From the NCBI GenBank assembly GCA_015056575.1, contig SVGA01000024.1:1-51241 (forward strand): a stretch of 51,241 nt of DNA. Direction: 5' to 3'. The notes beneath the pieces are model-generated. The model did not search any database and had not been told where the DNA came from. It saw only the letters and a program-made list of their open reading frames with translations. This document shows, piece after piece, positions 7,052 to 17,600 of the stretch. Source of the DNA: Butyrivibrio sp. GTDB taxonomy: Bacteria; Bacillota; Clostridia; Lachnospirales; Lachnospiraceae. Within the stretch, counting starts at the first letter, position 1, and every line of letters starts with the position of its first letter. The translations under genes and the position numbers were made by a program.

Positions 7052-8920
7052 ATGGCTAAATTTGAGATCAAAGACACGTTTTACCTAAACGGAGAGCCCT
7101 TCAAGGTAATCTCCGGAGCATTTCATTTCTTCAGGACAGTTCCCGAGTATTGGGAGGACAGACTCCTTAAGCTTAGGACTATGGGCTGCAACACAGTTGA
7201 GACCTACATTCCCTGGAATCTTATCGAACCGGAAAAAGGCAGGTTCAACTTCGAAGGTCTGTGTGATGTGGAAGCTTTCCTTAAGCTGGCAACAGAGCTC
7301 GGGCTCTATATCATTGTAAGACCATCCCCCTACATTTGCGCAGAATGGGAGTTTGGCGGACTCCCCGCATGGCTCTTAAAGGACAGGAACATGAGGCTTC
7401 GTGTCAGCTACAAGCCTTTCCTGGATGCAGTAGAGGATTATTATAAGGCTCTTTTCCCAAGGATAAAGGAATATCAGATCGACAATGGCGGCAATATCAT
7501 TCTGATGCAGGTGGAAAATGAGTACGGTTACTACGCCAACGACCATGAGTACATGAAGACCATGGCAGAACTCATGAGGAAATACGGGGTTACCGTTCCT
7601 CTTATCACTTCTGACGGCCCCTATCACGAGAGTTACAGAGGCGGCTCGGTTCCGGGAGCGCTTCCCACGGGAAATTTCGGGTCCGGCACGGAAAAGAGAT
7701 TTGGCGTACTTTCCGAGTATACAAATGGCGGACCTTCCATGTGTGCCGAGTTCTGGGTTGGCTGGTTTGACCACTGGGGCAACGGCGGTCACATGAGGGG
7801 CAACCTTGTACAGAGCTGCGAGGATCTTGATAAGATGCTGGAACTGGGAAATGTCAGCATCTATATGTTTGAAGGCGGCACCAATTTTGGATTCATGAAC
7901 GGCTCAAACTACTACGACGCTCTGACTCCCGATGTGACAAGTTATGACTACGACGGCCTGCTTACCGAGGATGGCCGCATAACCGAGAAATACAGAAAGT
8001 TCAAAGAGATAATTGAAAAGCACACAGGCAGGACAGAAGAAGCAGAGTTCGCCGAAATTCCAAGAAAGGCTTATGGCAGGCTCGAATGCAGCGGTATGGT
8101 AAGTCTCTTTTCCGTGGCAGAAGATCTTAGCACACCGGTGAAGCTTTCCTATACCACAAACATGGAGGAGCTTGGCCAGAACTACGGCTACATTCTCTAT
8201 AGATCCCATCTTCACAGCGAGGCGGGAATTGCCAAGCTTCGCCTTTGGGAGACTGCGGACAGGGCCAATGTTTTTGTGGAGGAGAATCCTCTCATAACTC
8301 TCTATGACAAAGAGCTGGAGAAGGAGCATGACATTCCTCTTGATAAGTATCTTGCCTGCAGCGCTCCTGCAATGATGCTGGCGGGTAAGTTTATGGCAGA
8401 GAACGGCCTTACTCCCGAGACAGCCATGGCTGCAATTTCCGAGGCTGGGCTTTCAACCGGCGGATTTATGGGCCTTAACGAGAAATTTGACATTCTTGTG
8501 GAGAACATGGGAAGGGTGAACTTCGGACCCAGAATGGAGACCCAGAGAAAGGGCATCGGACGCTGCGTTCAGATCAACGGCCATATGCACAACGGATGGG
8601 ATATCTACACCCTGCCACTTGATAACGTAGACAAGGTGGACTTTTCCAAGGAATACAAGGAGAATGTTCCCGCCTTCTACAGGTTTGAGTTCGACGCCAA
8701 AGAGAAAGGCGATACCTTCCTTGATCTCGATGGATGGGGCAAAGGAGTTGCCTTTATTAACGGCTTTAACCTGGGAAGATTCTGGGAAATAGGGCCGCAA
8801 AAGAGGCTGTACATTCCCGCACCGCTATTAAAGGACGGAAAGAATGAGATCATAATCTTTGAGACCGAGGGCAAAGCCCCCGGAACCATTGAACTTAAAG
8901 ATGAACCTGATATAGGTTAA
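7052..8920 (+). CDS. Beta-galactosidase, glycoside hydrolase family 35
   Basis: 622 aa without a signal peptide, so cytoplasmic. The N-terminal TIM barrel has GAFHFFRTVPEYWEDRL and VETYIPWNLIEPEKG, then RPSPYICAEWEFGGLPAWLL, all typical of GH35. The acid/base is Glu157 in QVENEYG, and the nucleophile is Glu233 in MCAEFWVGWFDHWG. The C-terminal half holds beta-sandwich domains ending in GWGKGVAFINGFNLGRFWEIGPQ, a GH35 hallmark. It removes terminal beta-galactosyl units from oligosaccharides, for example from pectic galactan side chains taken up by the cell (inference from the uronate operon nearby). It starts 37 bp after the HD-GYP gene and its 3' end overlaps the convergent serine hydrolase gene by 26 bp. 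Confidence 0.95.
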   Translation: MAKFEIKDTFYLNGEPFKVISGAFHFFRTVPEYWEDRLLKLRTMGCNTVETYIPWNLIEPEKGRFNFEGLCDVEAFLKLATELGLYIIVRPSPYICAEWEFGGLPAWLLKDRNMRLRVSYKPFLDAVEDYYKALFPRIKEYQIDNGGNIILMQVENEYGYYANDHEYMKTMAELMRKYGVTVPLITSDGPYHESYRGGSVPGALPTGNFGSGTEKRFGVLSEYTNGGPSMCAEFWVGWFDHWGNGGHMRGNLVQSCEDLDKMLELGNVSIYMFEGGTNFGFMNGSNYYDALTPDVTSYDYDGLLTEDGRITEKYRKFKEIIEKHTGRTEEAEFAEIPRKAYGRLECSGMVSLFSVAEDLSTPVKLSYTTNMEELGQNYGYILYRSHLHSEAGIAKLRLWETADRANVFVEENPLITLYDKELEKEHDIPLDKYLACSAPAMMLAGKFMAENGLTPETAMAAISEAGLSTGGFMGLNEKFDILVENMGRVNFGPRMETQRKGIGRCVQINGHMHNGWDIYTLPLDNVDKVDFSKEYKENVPAFYRFEFDAKEKGDTFLDLDGWGKGVAFINGFNLGRFWEIGPQKRLYIPAPLLKDGKNEIIIFETEGKAPGTIELKDEPDIG

Positions 8921-10454
8921 AAAAACTGCCGTAGAGGTGACCTTCAAATTCCTTAAAGAAGGTCTCCTCTATTTTTTTCATGAAGACAACAACATCGTCA
9001 TCGCCAAAATACAGCTGGAAGTGGACCGAGCCTACGGACTCACCGATCAGGTGGACCTTCACATACAGAACGTTGTCCCTGGTAAAGATTCCCCCGGCAA
9101 CGTATCTTGTCTCATAGATTGGGAAGATCCCGCGGACCATGTTTCCGAGGCCAAAGGCTATGCGATAGCTGTTGCTTCCCTGTTTAAATTCTATGTAGCA
9201 CTGGCCGCTTCCCTTTGGAGAGAGGAAAAGAGACAGCTTTTCAAAGTTTGAGCCATTAGGGGCAAGGTCATACAAAAGAGAAAGAGCTCCGCTTTCTGCC
9301 GGCTTGCCGGCGATCCCTCCTACACATTCCGGGATCATTTCAGGATCAAACTCAGGGAAAAAGAGCCGGTAACTCTCGGGAAGACGAGGCGGTGCTATGG
9401 CAAGGCCCTTCTCAAGCAGGCTTCCGTCACTTTTCTTGCAGAAGCCGTCAGCTCTTTTTCCGTCTTTATCATTCCCATCGTTTTTATTATCAATAAGATT
9501 CTCGTATATCGCATCGTAAATAATCTGATTGCCGCCCTGAAGCCCCTGGGTATCGGCGGTTGTAACAACCAGCAGTTTTTCTGAAGGAACACATATTCCA
9601 AGCTGCCCGCCCATGCCGTAGAGAGTAAAACCGCCCTTCTGGTTCATCCAGATTTGCATGCCGTACCCTTGCGCCTCTGAAGCCACAGGGGCAGTCATGT
9701 AAGTGTCTGTGATATTTCTCGTTGCCTCCTCTATAAATTCCGGGTTGAACAAAGTACGCACCTTTCCGTCATTGCAGGTAACCCTTCCCTTTTTGTACAG
9801 AATGAAAAGAAACTTCATGATATCCATAGGAGTTGCCATAAGGCCACTGCCGCCCATGGAGACCCCGAAGGGGTCCTTTACCATGTAGGATTCCCTAGAA
9901 AAATCAACGTAGTGCAGAGCTTCATCCTTAAGGAAGGTCAAAAGGTCTTTTCCCGATAGCTTCTCAACCAGAGCGCACAGCACATGGGCTGCGGAGGTGT
10001 CGTAGTGGAACACGGTTCCGGGCTTATGAGTAGGAGCCACTTTAAAGAAACTCTCTACCCAGTCTGTCTTCATGCACACCTTGTAGGTGGTGGAGGCGTG
10101 AGGAGAGCGCATTTGCAGCATGTTGCGGATCGTGGTCATTTTTATGAAGGGATGAGTGTTCTCATCCACATATTCCGGAAAATAATCGCATATGGACTTA
10201 TCAAGCTCCACAAGCCCCTTATCTGCCAAAAGAGATATGCCCATGGCGGTAAAACTCTTGCTGATGGAGAACATGCGATGAAGATTGTTCTCATCGTAGG
10301 GAGCATAGTATTTCTCGTATATCAGCTTGTCGTTTTTCATGATCAAAAGGCTGTGGAGAGTAACCGGTGATTTTTGCAAAAAACACAGAATGTTCACAAT
10401 TGATTCTTCAGAAACGGACATATCCGAAGGAATGGCTCTTTCAAAGACTGACAT
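8895..10454 (-). CDS. Serine hydrolase, class C beta-lactamase-like
   Basis: 519 aa from the preferred start. Residues about 20-330 are a beta-lactamase/transpeptidase-like fold with the SxxK nucleophile motif Ser63-Ile-Ser-Lys66 and HYDTSAAH in the Y-x-N/Y-S region. The C-terminal 150-180 residues are an extra domain of unknown role. No signal peptide is seen, so it is probably an intracellular esterase or peptidase (family knowledge). The frame opens at 10469, but GGGGGAT favours the ATG at 10454. A TATACT -10-like box lies upstream on this strand. The last 12-15 codons run through what looks like the gene's own terminator hairpin, hinting at a 3' extension. It is transcribed alone, divergent from the surface-protein pair and convergent with the GH35 gene. 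Confidence 0.85.
   Translation of the reverse strand: MSVFERAIPSDMSVSEESIVNILCFLQKSPVTLHSLLIMKNDKLIYEKYYAPYDENNLHRMFSISKSFTAMGISLLADKGLVELDKSICDYFPEYVDENTHPFIKMTTIRNMLQMRSPHASTTYKVCMKTDWVESFFKVAPTHKPGTVFHYDTSAAHVLCALVEKLSGKDLLTFLKDEALHYVDFSRESYMVKDPFGVSMGGSGLMATPMDIMKFLFILYKKGRVTCNDGKVRTLFNPEFIEEATRNITDTYMTAPVASEAQGYGMQIWMNQKGGFTLYGMGGQLGICVPSEKLLVVTTADTQGLQGGNQIIYDAIYENLIDNKNDGNDKDGKRADGFCKKSDGSLLEKGLAIAPPRLPESYRLFFPEFDPEMIPECVGGIAGKPAESGALSLLYDLAPNGSNFEKLSLFLSPKGSGQCYIEFKQGSNSYRIAFGLGNMVRGIFPIYETRYVAGGIFTRDNVLYVKVHLIGESVGSVHFQLYFGDDDVVVFMKKIEETFFKEFEGHLYGSFFNLYQVHL
8933..8978 (+). terminator. Terminator of the GH35 transcript, inside the convergent gene
   Basis: AGAGGTGACCTTC (8933-8945) pairs with GAAGGTCTCCTCT (8958-8970) with one mismatch. 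It is followed by seven T residues on the plus strand. On the minus strand the same hairpin is followed, after about 7 nt, by seven T residues, so it could act in both directions. It lies within the last 30 codons of the minus-strand serine hydrolase. Confidence 0.8.
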
Positions 10455-10509
10455 ATCGTAATCCCCCAAATTTACTGAACTAAATATAGTATACCATAAC
10501 TTAACTCGA

Positions 10510-10538
10510 TTGACTTTCGCACGAAAAAATAGTAAATT
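10510..10538 (+). promoter_or_regulatory. Promoter of the cell-wall-binding protein pair
   Basis: TTGACT (10510-10515), a 17-bp spacer and TAAATT (10533-10538) lie about 60 bp upstream of the ATG at 10600. The intergenic region is shared with the divergent serine hydrolase. Confidence 0.55.
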
Positions 10539-10599
10539 TGAGGACAGTTTGCGGCTTTTTTAACGCATTTAATAAGAAGTAATAAGAGGGAAGAGTGGA

Positions 10600-13500
10600 A
10601 TGAAAAAAAGACTGGTAACATTGCTTATGGCATTTACCATTGCCATGGGCAGCCTTGCGCCTGTCTCGCCGGTTTATGCGGCAGAGATTGTTGAGGCGGG
10701 AGAAAGTGCGTCGGGAAAGGCGCAGGTATTTACAGCTGATGCGGGGCTTGGAGCATCAGAAGGGGAAAAAGCTTCATCCGATGGAAAAGAATCGGATGTT
10801 ACGGAAGAGAGCCCGGAAGGAGAAGCTTCAGGAAGTGAGAATCCCGATAAGGGGGATTCCGGGGAAGACTCCTCGAATAAAGAAAAGTCCGATGATGTAT
10901 CAGGATCTGATAGCTTAGGAAATGCCGGAGAAACATCAGAGTCCGGCAGCAAAGAGAACACTGATAATACTTCAGGATCCGGAAGCAAAGATGAGGGTGG
11001 CAACGAAGACAGTGCTGATGAAAACTCAAAGTCCGAAAGCAAAGAAGACGCCGGGAATGAAAATAACGGGGATGAAAACGCCGGCAAAATAAATACCGAT
11101 AATGATGCTTCCGACGAATCATCAACAGACACTGATACAGAACTATCAGGTGAGACAGACGAGAATACTGCCGGGGAGACCATAGAAGACTCCAAGGAAA
11201 CTTCAGAAGAAAACTTAGATGAGAGAGACGAAGATCTCACCGAGGATTCCTTAGAGGGAATCTTTGAAGCCTCTCTTATAGACGAAACAGAGGAAGAGGA
11301 CCTGGTAGCAGCCAAGACAAAGTTTACCGACGGCTATGATACAACCGGCAAAATGGCTGCAAGTAACGGTAAGCTGCTCACAGGCTGGATCTGCGCGGTA
11401 GAAGATACAGGGGCTGTGCTTAAGATCGTAGCTACCGGCAGCAAAGCACTTTCCTGCAAGGAAGGAAACATATATTATATCGACCCCGGGACCAAAAAGG
11501 CGGCAAGGGGAACGACAGTTATCGGGGGGAAGAAATATCTTTTCCTTGAGAGCAGTAATGCAGCCCTTGACTGCAGTCTTGCAAGGGGCGAAGGCAAAGC
11601 CCGCTTTGTGGAATCAGGCTCAAAGAAATACATCGTCAAGGCAAACGGAGAAGTCTATACCGGCTGGTTTAAGGCTTCCGAGATTGCACCTCTTGATAAC
11701 AAAGCTGTTACAAATGAGTTCTATCTTGATCCTCAGACAGGTGAGCTTTCTGTAAAGGCCTGGGTTCCCAGAGGAAAGGGAATTACCTACGTCAATGAAA
11801 ACGGCCTGATGATGGATACAGTGAAGCGCCCCATAAATGACGGCATTGCCTATATTGAGGGTGATTACTACTGCTTTAAAGGCGGCCTTATGACCACGGG
11901 ACTTGTATTCTTTGACAGAAACGGTTCTGTAACCACCGCCGCAAAGGCTGATTTTGCCAGGTTCTTTGATCAGGATAACGGTACCCTCAGGACCGGTTAT
12001 TTTTCAAATGGCGGCAAGTACTATTATGCCTGTGAATACGAGTTCTATGACTGGGCTAAAAGCGGCATTGACAGAAGAATGGATTACGGCAAGATAAGGC
12101 TCGATGATCTTGACTATTGTCAGGCTTTAAAAAGGCACATCTACATAGAGAAAAACGGCACTCTTGCCGTGAATAAGCTTATTACCATCGATGGAGACAA
12201 GTTCTATGCCAAGGAAGACGGAACTCTGTGCAAGGACGAGTACATGATGATAAACGGCAAGCTCTGCTACTTTGACCAGAACAGCTTTATGCTGGACAAC
12301 TCTGAAGAGGGCGCAGGCAGAATCACCGGTTATTATGGCTATGTTGACGGAGCAAAGCATCTTCTTTCCAAGGCCGTATACATCAAGAATAAGAGCAAAA
12401 ATACTACTGACGGAGTGGCGTTCTTTTCCGATAAAGCCTGCACCAATAAGCTTACAGACTGCTGGCTTGTTTCGGCTGATAACGCAACTCAGGCTCCGGA
12501 TAGACGTGAGTATTACCTTGATAAGAACGGAAATCCGGTAAAGGGCATTGTGACGGTAGCAGACAAGAAGTATCTGTTCGATACTGTCACCGGCCACATC
12601 ATGACCTTTGCTTATAAAAATGATACTAATGCTGTTGACTACCGCTCAGTTAAAGTTGGTGGCAAGCTGTACCTTATCACCCGCAAGGGAGAAGTTATCA
12701 CAAAGGAAGGTTTCTATAACAGGGCTCACGAATGCTACTATGTCAGGAAGAACGGAACAGTGGCAACAGGCCTGACGATCCTGAAGACAACGGTGAATGA
12801 GGTTGTTAAAGAGGGTGGCGGGTTCGTCCAAAAACCCGTTACCAGAAACAGGAAATACTACTTCTATTCCGATGGTCGCCTGTTCATGGATGTTATTCTT
12901 ACCATGAACAACAAGCTGTATGTTCTGAATCCGGAGTTGTCCGGGAATGTGATTCCGGCAGAATACTTTATCTGGGAGAAGAAGGACTTCGACAAATACG
13001 GCGATGGTGGCTCCGTTACCAACTCCGATGGGTCTTTGTTCACCGGATGGAAGACCATCAGAGGGAAAAGATATTTCTTTGAAATGAGCGAACCTCTTAC
13101 TGACGATGATGCCGATGAGAGTGAGTTCTATGAGATCAACGGCAAATTCTACCATTTTTCTCCTGAGGGATATGCCCTTGGCGGATGGGTAACTCTTAAA
13201 AACGGTGACAAATACTTTTTTAACGCAGGAGACAGTGAATCGGATGCATCAGGTGTTGCCAAGGGTGAAATGAAGTTCTATTTCGACCCCAAGAGCTATG
13301 CTATGACTACCGGATTTAAGACCATTGATAAAAAGACCTATTACTTCACCCAGAAGAATGTAGGCGCGGGTAAGTTCATAACAGGCCAGATGGTCTACAG
13401 CGATACCCTTGTAATCGGAGGTAAGACCTACAGCTTTGACGAGAACGGAGTTCTTCTCGGTTCATTAAATAACGGAAGAAATCAGGTAAAAGAAGGTACC

Positions 13501-14619
13501 GCAAAGTTTTCATACTATGTTTCCCCAAGAACCGGAGCAAGAGAAAGCAGTGTTATCAGAAAGACCGGAAGCAAGTGGTTTTTCTACGGAAGCGACGGAA
13601 GACAGGAGACTGAGCTTAAGATAAAGAACATCGACGGCGCCATGACAGAGGCTGCCTTTAACAAAGACGGCAGTATTAAGGGATTTTTCCTTAACGGCGT
13701 TAAGCAGGTCAACACCATGATCGGCACAGACAAAGGTTACTATTTCCTTGGCGCTGGCGGACTTCCCATGACAGGTCTTGTAAGTCTTCCTTCAGATCTT
13801 TCCATGGACCTTACAAACAGACCCGGTGCAAGAGTCTATGTTGAAAGTGACGGGTATTGCAGTTACTCGGTTGCTCCTAAGACTCATGATTATATTCCGG
13901 TTAAAGTCGGAAACAAGATATACATAACAGATAATGCCCTTACGGTCAGCGAGAACACATCAGGGTATGCCATCAGAAATTACGGGACTCTTCCGGAAGC
14001 AGACAGGAGGATGCTTTCAAGATATATTGAAACTCATGAAAAGTATGCCAGGAACTGTGCTTCTATCTATACATCCCGCTCCGGATCGGACCTTTGCGTG
14101 TATGTAAACTCAGACGGCTCTCTTGCTTCGGGTAAGACTGTGGTTGCATCGGACGGCAAAAAGGTTCGCCTTAACAAGTACGGGATTCCCACAGATGACC
14201 TTGGAATGTTTGTGAAGGAAGGCAGCAGCTGGTATCTTGGCTGTCTGTCCACTGTTAAAAGTAAGGGGATTACCGGATTTACCCTTGATGTGACAGATAG
14301 TTTCGGGAATAAAGAATATAAAGCATATGTCTCCTTTGGTGCTGACGGTAAGCTTCGTCAGGTAAAGGATGAAAACGGCAGACCGCTAAACGGAATTCTG
14401 CCCATAAACAGCATGGAAGCAGTCATCATCAAAAAGAGCGGTGGCAAAGAGACAAAAGAAACCCTGAAGTGCAACATCAGCGGATCCGTCATGCTGTTTA
14501 AGAACGGTTATCCCGCAGGAGGAAAAAAGACAGTTAAGATCAGCGGTATTACAGCCATATATGAGGTGGATCCCAACACGGGATGGAGCTGTACTGAGCC
14601 CGCATTTATAGTTAACTGA
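10600..14619 (+). CDS. Large secreted cell-wall-binding-repeat protein (paralog 1)
   Basis: 1339 aa. A signal peptide (MKKRLVTLLMAFTIAMGS, cleavage near VYA-A at about 27) is followed by a very acidic Ser/Glu/Asp/Gly-rich low-complexity stretch to about residue 235. About 1100 residues of aromatic-rich repeats of the cell-wall/choline-binding type follow, such as GWKTIRGKRYFFEMS, GFKTIDKKTYYFTQKN and GKTYSFDENGVLLG. No catalytic domain, LPxTG sorting signal or C-terminal anchor is visible, so retention would be through the repeats. GAGGGAAGAG precedes the ATG. It shares its whole architecture and motifs such as RKTGSKW..YGSDG with the next gene, 42 bp downstream, which indicates tandem duplication. 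Ligand and function are unknown; an adhesin or cell-surface scaffold is plausible. Confidence 0.85.
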   Translation: MKKRLVTLLMAFTIAMGSLAPVSPVYAAEIVEAGESASGKAQVFTADAGLGASEGEKASSDGKESDVTEESPEGEASGSENPDKGDSGEDSSNKEKSDDVSGSDSLGNAGETSESGSKENTDNTSGSGSKDEGGNEDSADENSKSESKEDAGNENNGDENAGKINTDNDASDESSTDTDTELSGETDENTAGETIEDSKETSEENLDERDEDLTEDSLEGIFEASLIDETEEEDLVAAKTKFTDGYDTTGKMAASNGKLLTGWICAVEDTGAVLKIVATGSKALSCKEGNIYYIDPGTKKAARGTTVIGGKKYLFLESSNAALDCSLARGEGKARFVESGSKKYIVKANGEVYTGWFKASEIAPLDNKAVTNEFYLDPQTGELSVKAWVPRGKGITYVNENGLMMDTVKRPINDGIAYIEGDYYCFKGGLMTTGLVFFDRNGSVTTAAKADFARFFDQDNGTLRTGYFSNGGKYYYACEYEFYDWAKSGIDRRMDYGKIRLDDLDYCQALKRHIYIEKNGTLAVNKLITIDGDKFYAKEDGTLCKDEYMMINGKLCYFDQNSFMLDNSEEGAGRITGYYGYVDGAKHLLSKAVYIKNKSKNTTDGVAFFSDKACTNKLTDCWLVSADNATQAPDRREYYLDKNGNPVKGIVTVADKKYLFDTVTGHIMTFAYKNDTNAVDYRSVKVGGKLYLITRKGEVITKEGFYNRAHECYYVRKNGTVATGLTILKTTVNEVVKEGGGFVQKPVTRNRKYYFYSDGRLFMDVILTMNNKLYVLNPELSGNVIPAEYFIWEKKDFDKYGDGGSVTNSDGSLFTGWKTIRGKRYFFEMSEPLTDDDADESEFYEINGKFYHFSPEGYALGGWVTLKNGDKYFFNAGDSESDASGVAKGEMKFYFDPKSYAMTTGFKTIDKKTYYFTQKNVGAGKFITGQMVYSDTLVIGGKTYSFDENGVLLGSLNNGRNQVKEGTAKFSYYVSPRTGARESSVIRKTGSKWFFYGSDGRQETELKIKNIDGAMTEAAFNKDGSIKGFFLNGVKQVNTMIGTDKGYYFLGAGGLPMTGLVSLPSDLSMDLTNRPGARVYVESDGYCSYSVAPKTHDYIPVKVGNKIYITDNALTVSENTSGYAIRNYGTLPEADRRMLSRYIETHEKYARNCASIYTSRSGSDLCVYVNSDGSLASGKTVVASDGKKVRLNKYGIPTDDLGMFVKEGSSWYLGCLSTVKSKGITGFTLDVTDSFGNKEYKAYVSFGADGKLRQVKDENGRPLNGILPINSMEAVIIKKSGGKETKETLKCNISGSVMLFKNGYPAGGKKTVKISGITAIYEVDPNTGWSCTEPAFIVN

Positions 14620-14661
14620 TCATAAAGTATGAACAGGAAGGAATTAAGAAGAGAGAAAGTT

Positions 14662-17600
14662 ATGAAAAAGAGAGTAGTGACATTACTGCTGGCGTTTATG
14701 ATCGCCTCAGGCAGCATTGCGCCTGCTTCTACTGCTTATGCAGCGGAGTATTCCGCCAACGAGGAGGCTTTGGCCTTAGTAAGCAGCGAAGAAGAGGATG
14801 CTACTGATGCTTCAGGGGAGGCATCAACAGAAACATCTAAGGAACCCCGGGAAGGAAACTTGGAGGAAAACACAGACACTGAGAAGAACAGTGACTCTGA
14901 CAAAAGCGGGGAGACTGATCCCGGCGCCGGAGAGGCTGGTGAGAACGACAATCATCAGTCCGAAGATAAGACCGGGGAGCAGGAAAAAGACCCGGAGAAC
15001 ACCTCAAAAGAGAACAATTCCTCTGAAAAAGAAGAATCAGGGGGCGATACTTTTGAGAATGAAACTGCGCAGGACGCAGCTTCAGAAGCCGATACATCCG
15101 AGAATGCAGCATCACAGGAAACAGCTGATGATGCAGCAAAAGAAGAGGCCGGGGATGAAGCCACCCTTGAAGAAAGTCTTGATGAGGAAGAAGATGATGC
15201 GGCAGCCGAAGACAGTACAGAGGAGCTTATCATCGAGGAAGACGAGACAAAGCTTGTAGAGTATACATTCAAGACAAACTGCTACGATACACAGACCAAG
15301 GTTGCTACAGATGAAAACGGCAAGGTAATTACAGGCTGGATAAATGTGGATGTGCCCTCAGAAGACGCAACTGCTTATGAGATCAGGGCTGTGGGAACAA
15401 AGGCACTTTCCAGGACGGAGGGTGTTGTTTATTACATCAGCCCCGAGACAAAGACCGCAGTAAGCGGCGTTAACAAGATCGGGGGAAAGAGATATCTCTT
15501 TTACCAGACCGGAATCGGCAATGAGAAAAGAGCCTGTCAGCTGGCAAGAGGCAATGATAAAAAGACAGAGGTTCGCTCCGGAAATACTGCATTTTACTGC
15601 GTGCTGCCCTCAGGTGAGATCTGCACAGGATGGCAGGTTATCGGAGACAATGAATATCACTATAACGAAACTCTTGGATGCAAGGATACGATGGTATGGA
15701 TTGCCAGAGGTAAGGGATGTACCTATGTTGACGACAACGGACGTATGCTTGACAGATATAATCACTCCCTTAATGAAGACGGGCTCCACTATATCAATGA
15801 CGGACAGTACACCACCGAGGGAAGAGCCGATGAATTTTACGTATTCAAAGGCGGAGTAAGACTTACGGGTATTGTATATTTTGATGCTGAAGATAAGCTT
15901 ACAACAGCAGCAAAAGCTGTATATGCAAGATATTGCGATCCCGGAACGGGAATCGTTAAGTCGGGATTCTTTACTGTAGGAAGCAAGCGGTACTATGCAG
16001 GCCCCGAGACTTTCCCTACAGTTTCCAAGGAGGCAGACCTTGCCACAGCAAGAACCTACGGAAGGATGACCTTAAATTCTGTAACCCGGCTTTCCGATTC
16101 AGGCAACCTTGTGTTTATTGACAGTACAGGCGCGCTTGCAGTAAACAAGCTTGTTACCTTTGAGGGTAAAACTTACTATGCCAAGGCAGACGGAATGCTT
16201 TGTGTGAACGAGTACTTTATGGTGAACGGAAAGCTTTGCCATTTCAATGCCGGGGGAGAGATGGACAACAGTGCCGTTCATGTTACATCCTATAAGTGTT
16301 CTGAAGACGGAAGTAATGTCAGCAGCACTGCCGGGGTTTATGCCAATGGCAAAGACAGCCTGCTTTTTTACAGTGATATTAAGTGCACACAGGTTATAAA
16401 AAACTGCTGGCTGATGAACGATTCAGGAAGTGCTGCCCGCGTATACTACCTTGATAAAAACGGCCGCGCTGTTAAGGGCGTAGTTACCATAAACAAAAAG
16501 AAGTATGCATTTGATCCCTCCACAGGAAAATGCCTTAATGCTTTAGAAGGCAATACCGGTGGTCCGCTTAAGATCAGCGGTAAGTATTACTACGTGTCTT
16601 CTGAGGGAGAAGTAGTTTCAAAAGTCGGATTTATTGATGACGGCAAGAAATATTACTATGTTAAGAGCACCTCAGGTCAGCTGGCAACAGGTCTTACAAC
16701 CATAAGAGGTAAAAGATATTACTTTGACAGTGATGGATCTCAGATAACCGGCATGATTTATACCGGAAGCAAGATCTACATAACAAATCCCGACGGCGAA
16801 GGCGGGGGAGAACTGGGATATATCCTCAGCAAGAAGGCGTTTATGGCATTAGCGGCTCAGCAGGCTCCCGATGTAGCTGGCGCGGCAGAATACATGGTGT
16901 ATATGAATTCCGACGGTTCTCTTGGAACCGGCTGGAAAACTGTCCGTGGAAAGAAATACTATTTCTTTGAGGGCATGAATATCGGTACGGAAAACTCCGA
17001 TGATGAGATTGATTTTGTAACAATAAATGGAACAATGTACTCATTTGATCCTGCAGACGGCTCAATGGAAAAGAACAAGTTTGTTGAGCTTAAAAAGAGT
17101 GATCGTTTCACGATACACCATTACGGCAATTCAACCTTCTCATCCTCTAGCACCTTTGCGATGAAGAACACGGGATTTTACTTTGGGTCAAACGGGGCTG
17201 CAGTAACAGGTTTTGCAACTGTTAATGGCGTAAAGCATTATTTCTATCCGGAAGATAACACTTTTATAAATGTCTATAAAGGAATGATGGCAACAGACAC
17301 CACCCTTACCATCAAGGGCAAGATCTATCGTTTTGATGAGAATGGTATGATCGATTCGTCGGAAAACGAGGATTATCATTACAATAAAGACGGATCTCTT
17401 GTCACAGGAAAGACTGTAGTAAAGAGTGATGCAGGCACTAAGTCCTACTATCATAATTCCAGGACCGGAAAGCTTGAGAGAAACGTAATCAGAAAGACCG
17501 GAAGCAAGTGGTATTTATACGGATCTGACGGTACTATGCAGACTTCCGCCTCATTCTACAATTCAGGCAAGAAGTATACAGTGAAGTTCAACGCTAAAGA

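Noticed and set aside
10674..11315. 213-codon minus-strand Ser-rich open frame
   Set aside because: A shadow of the acidic low-complexity region of the plus-strand surface protein; similar artefacts occur at 14955-15272 and 48422-48862.
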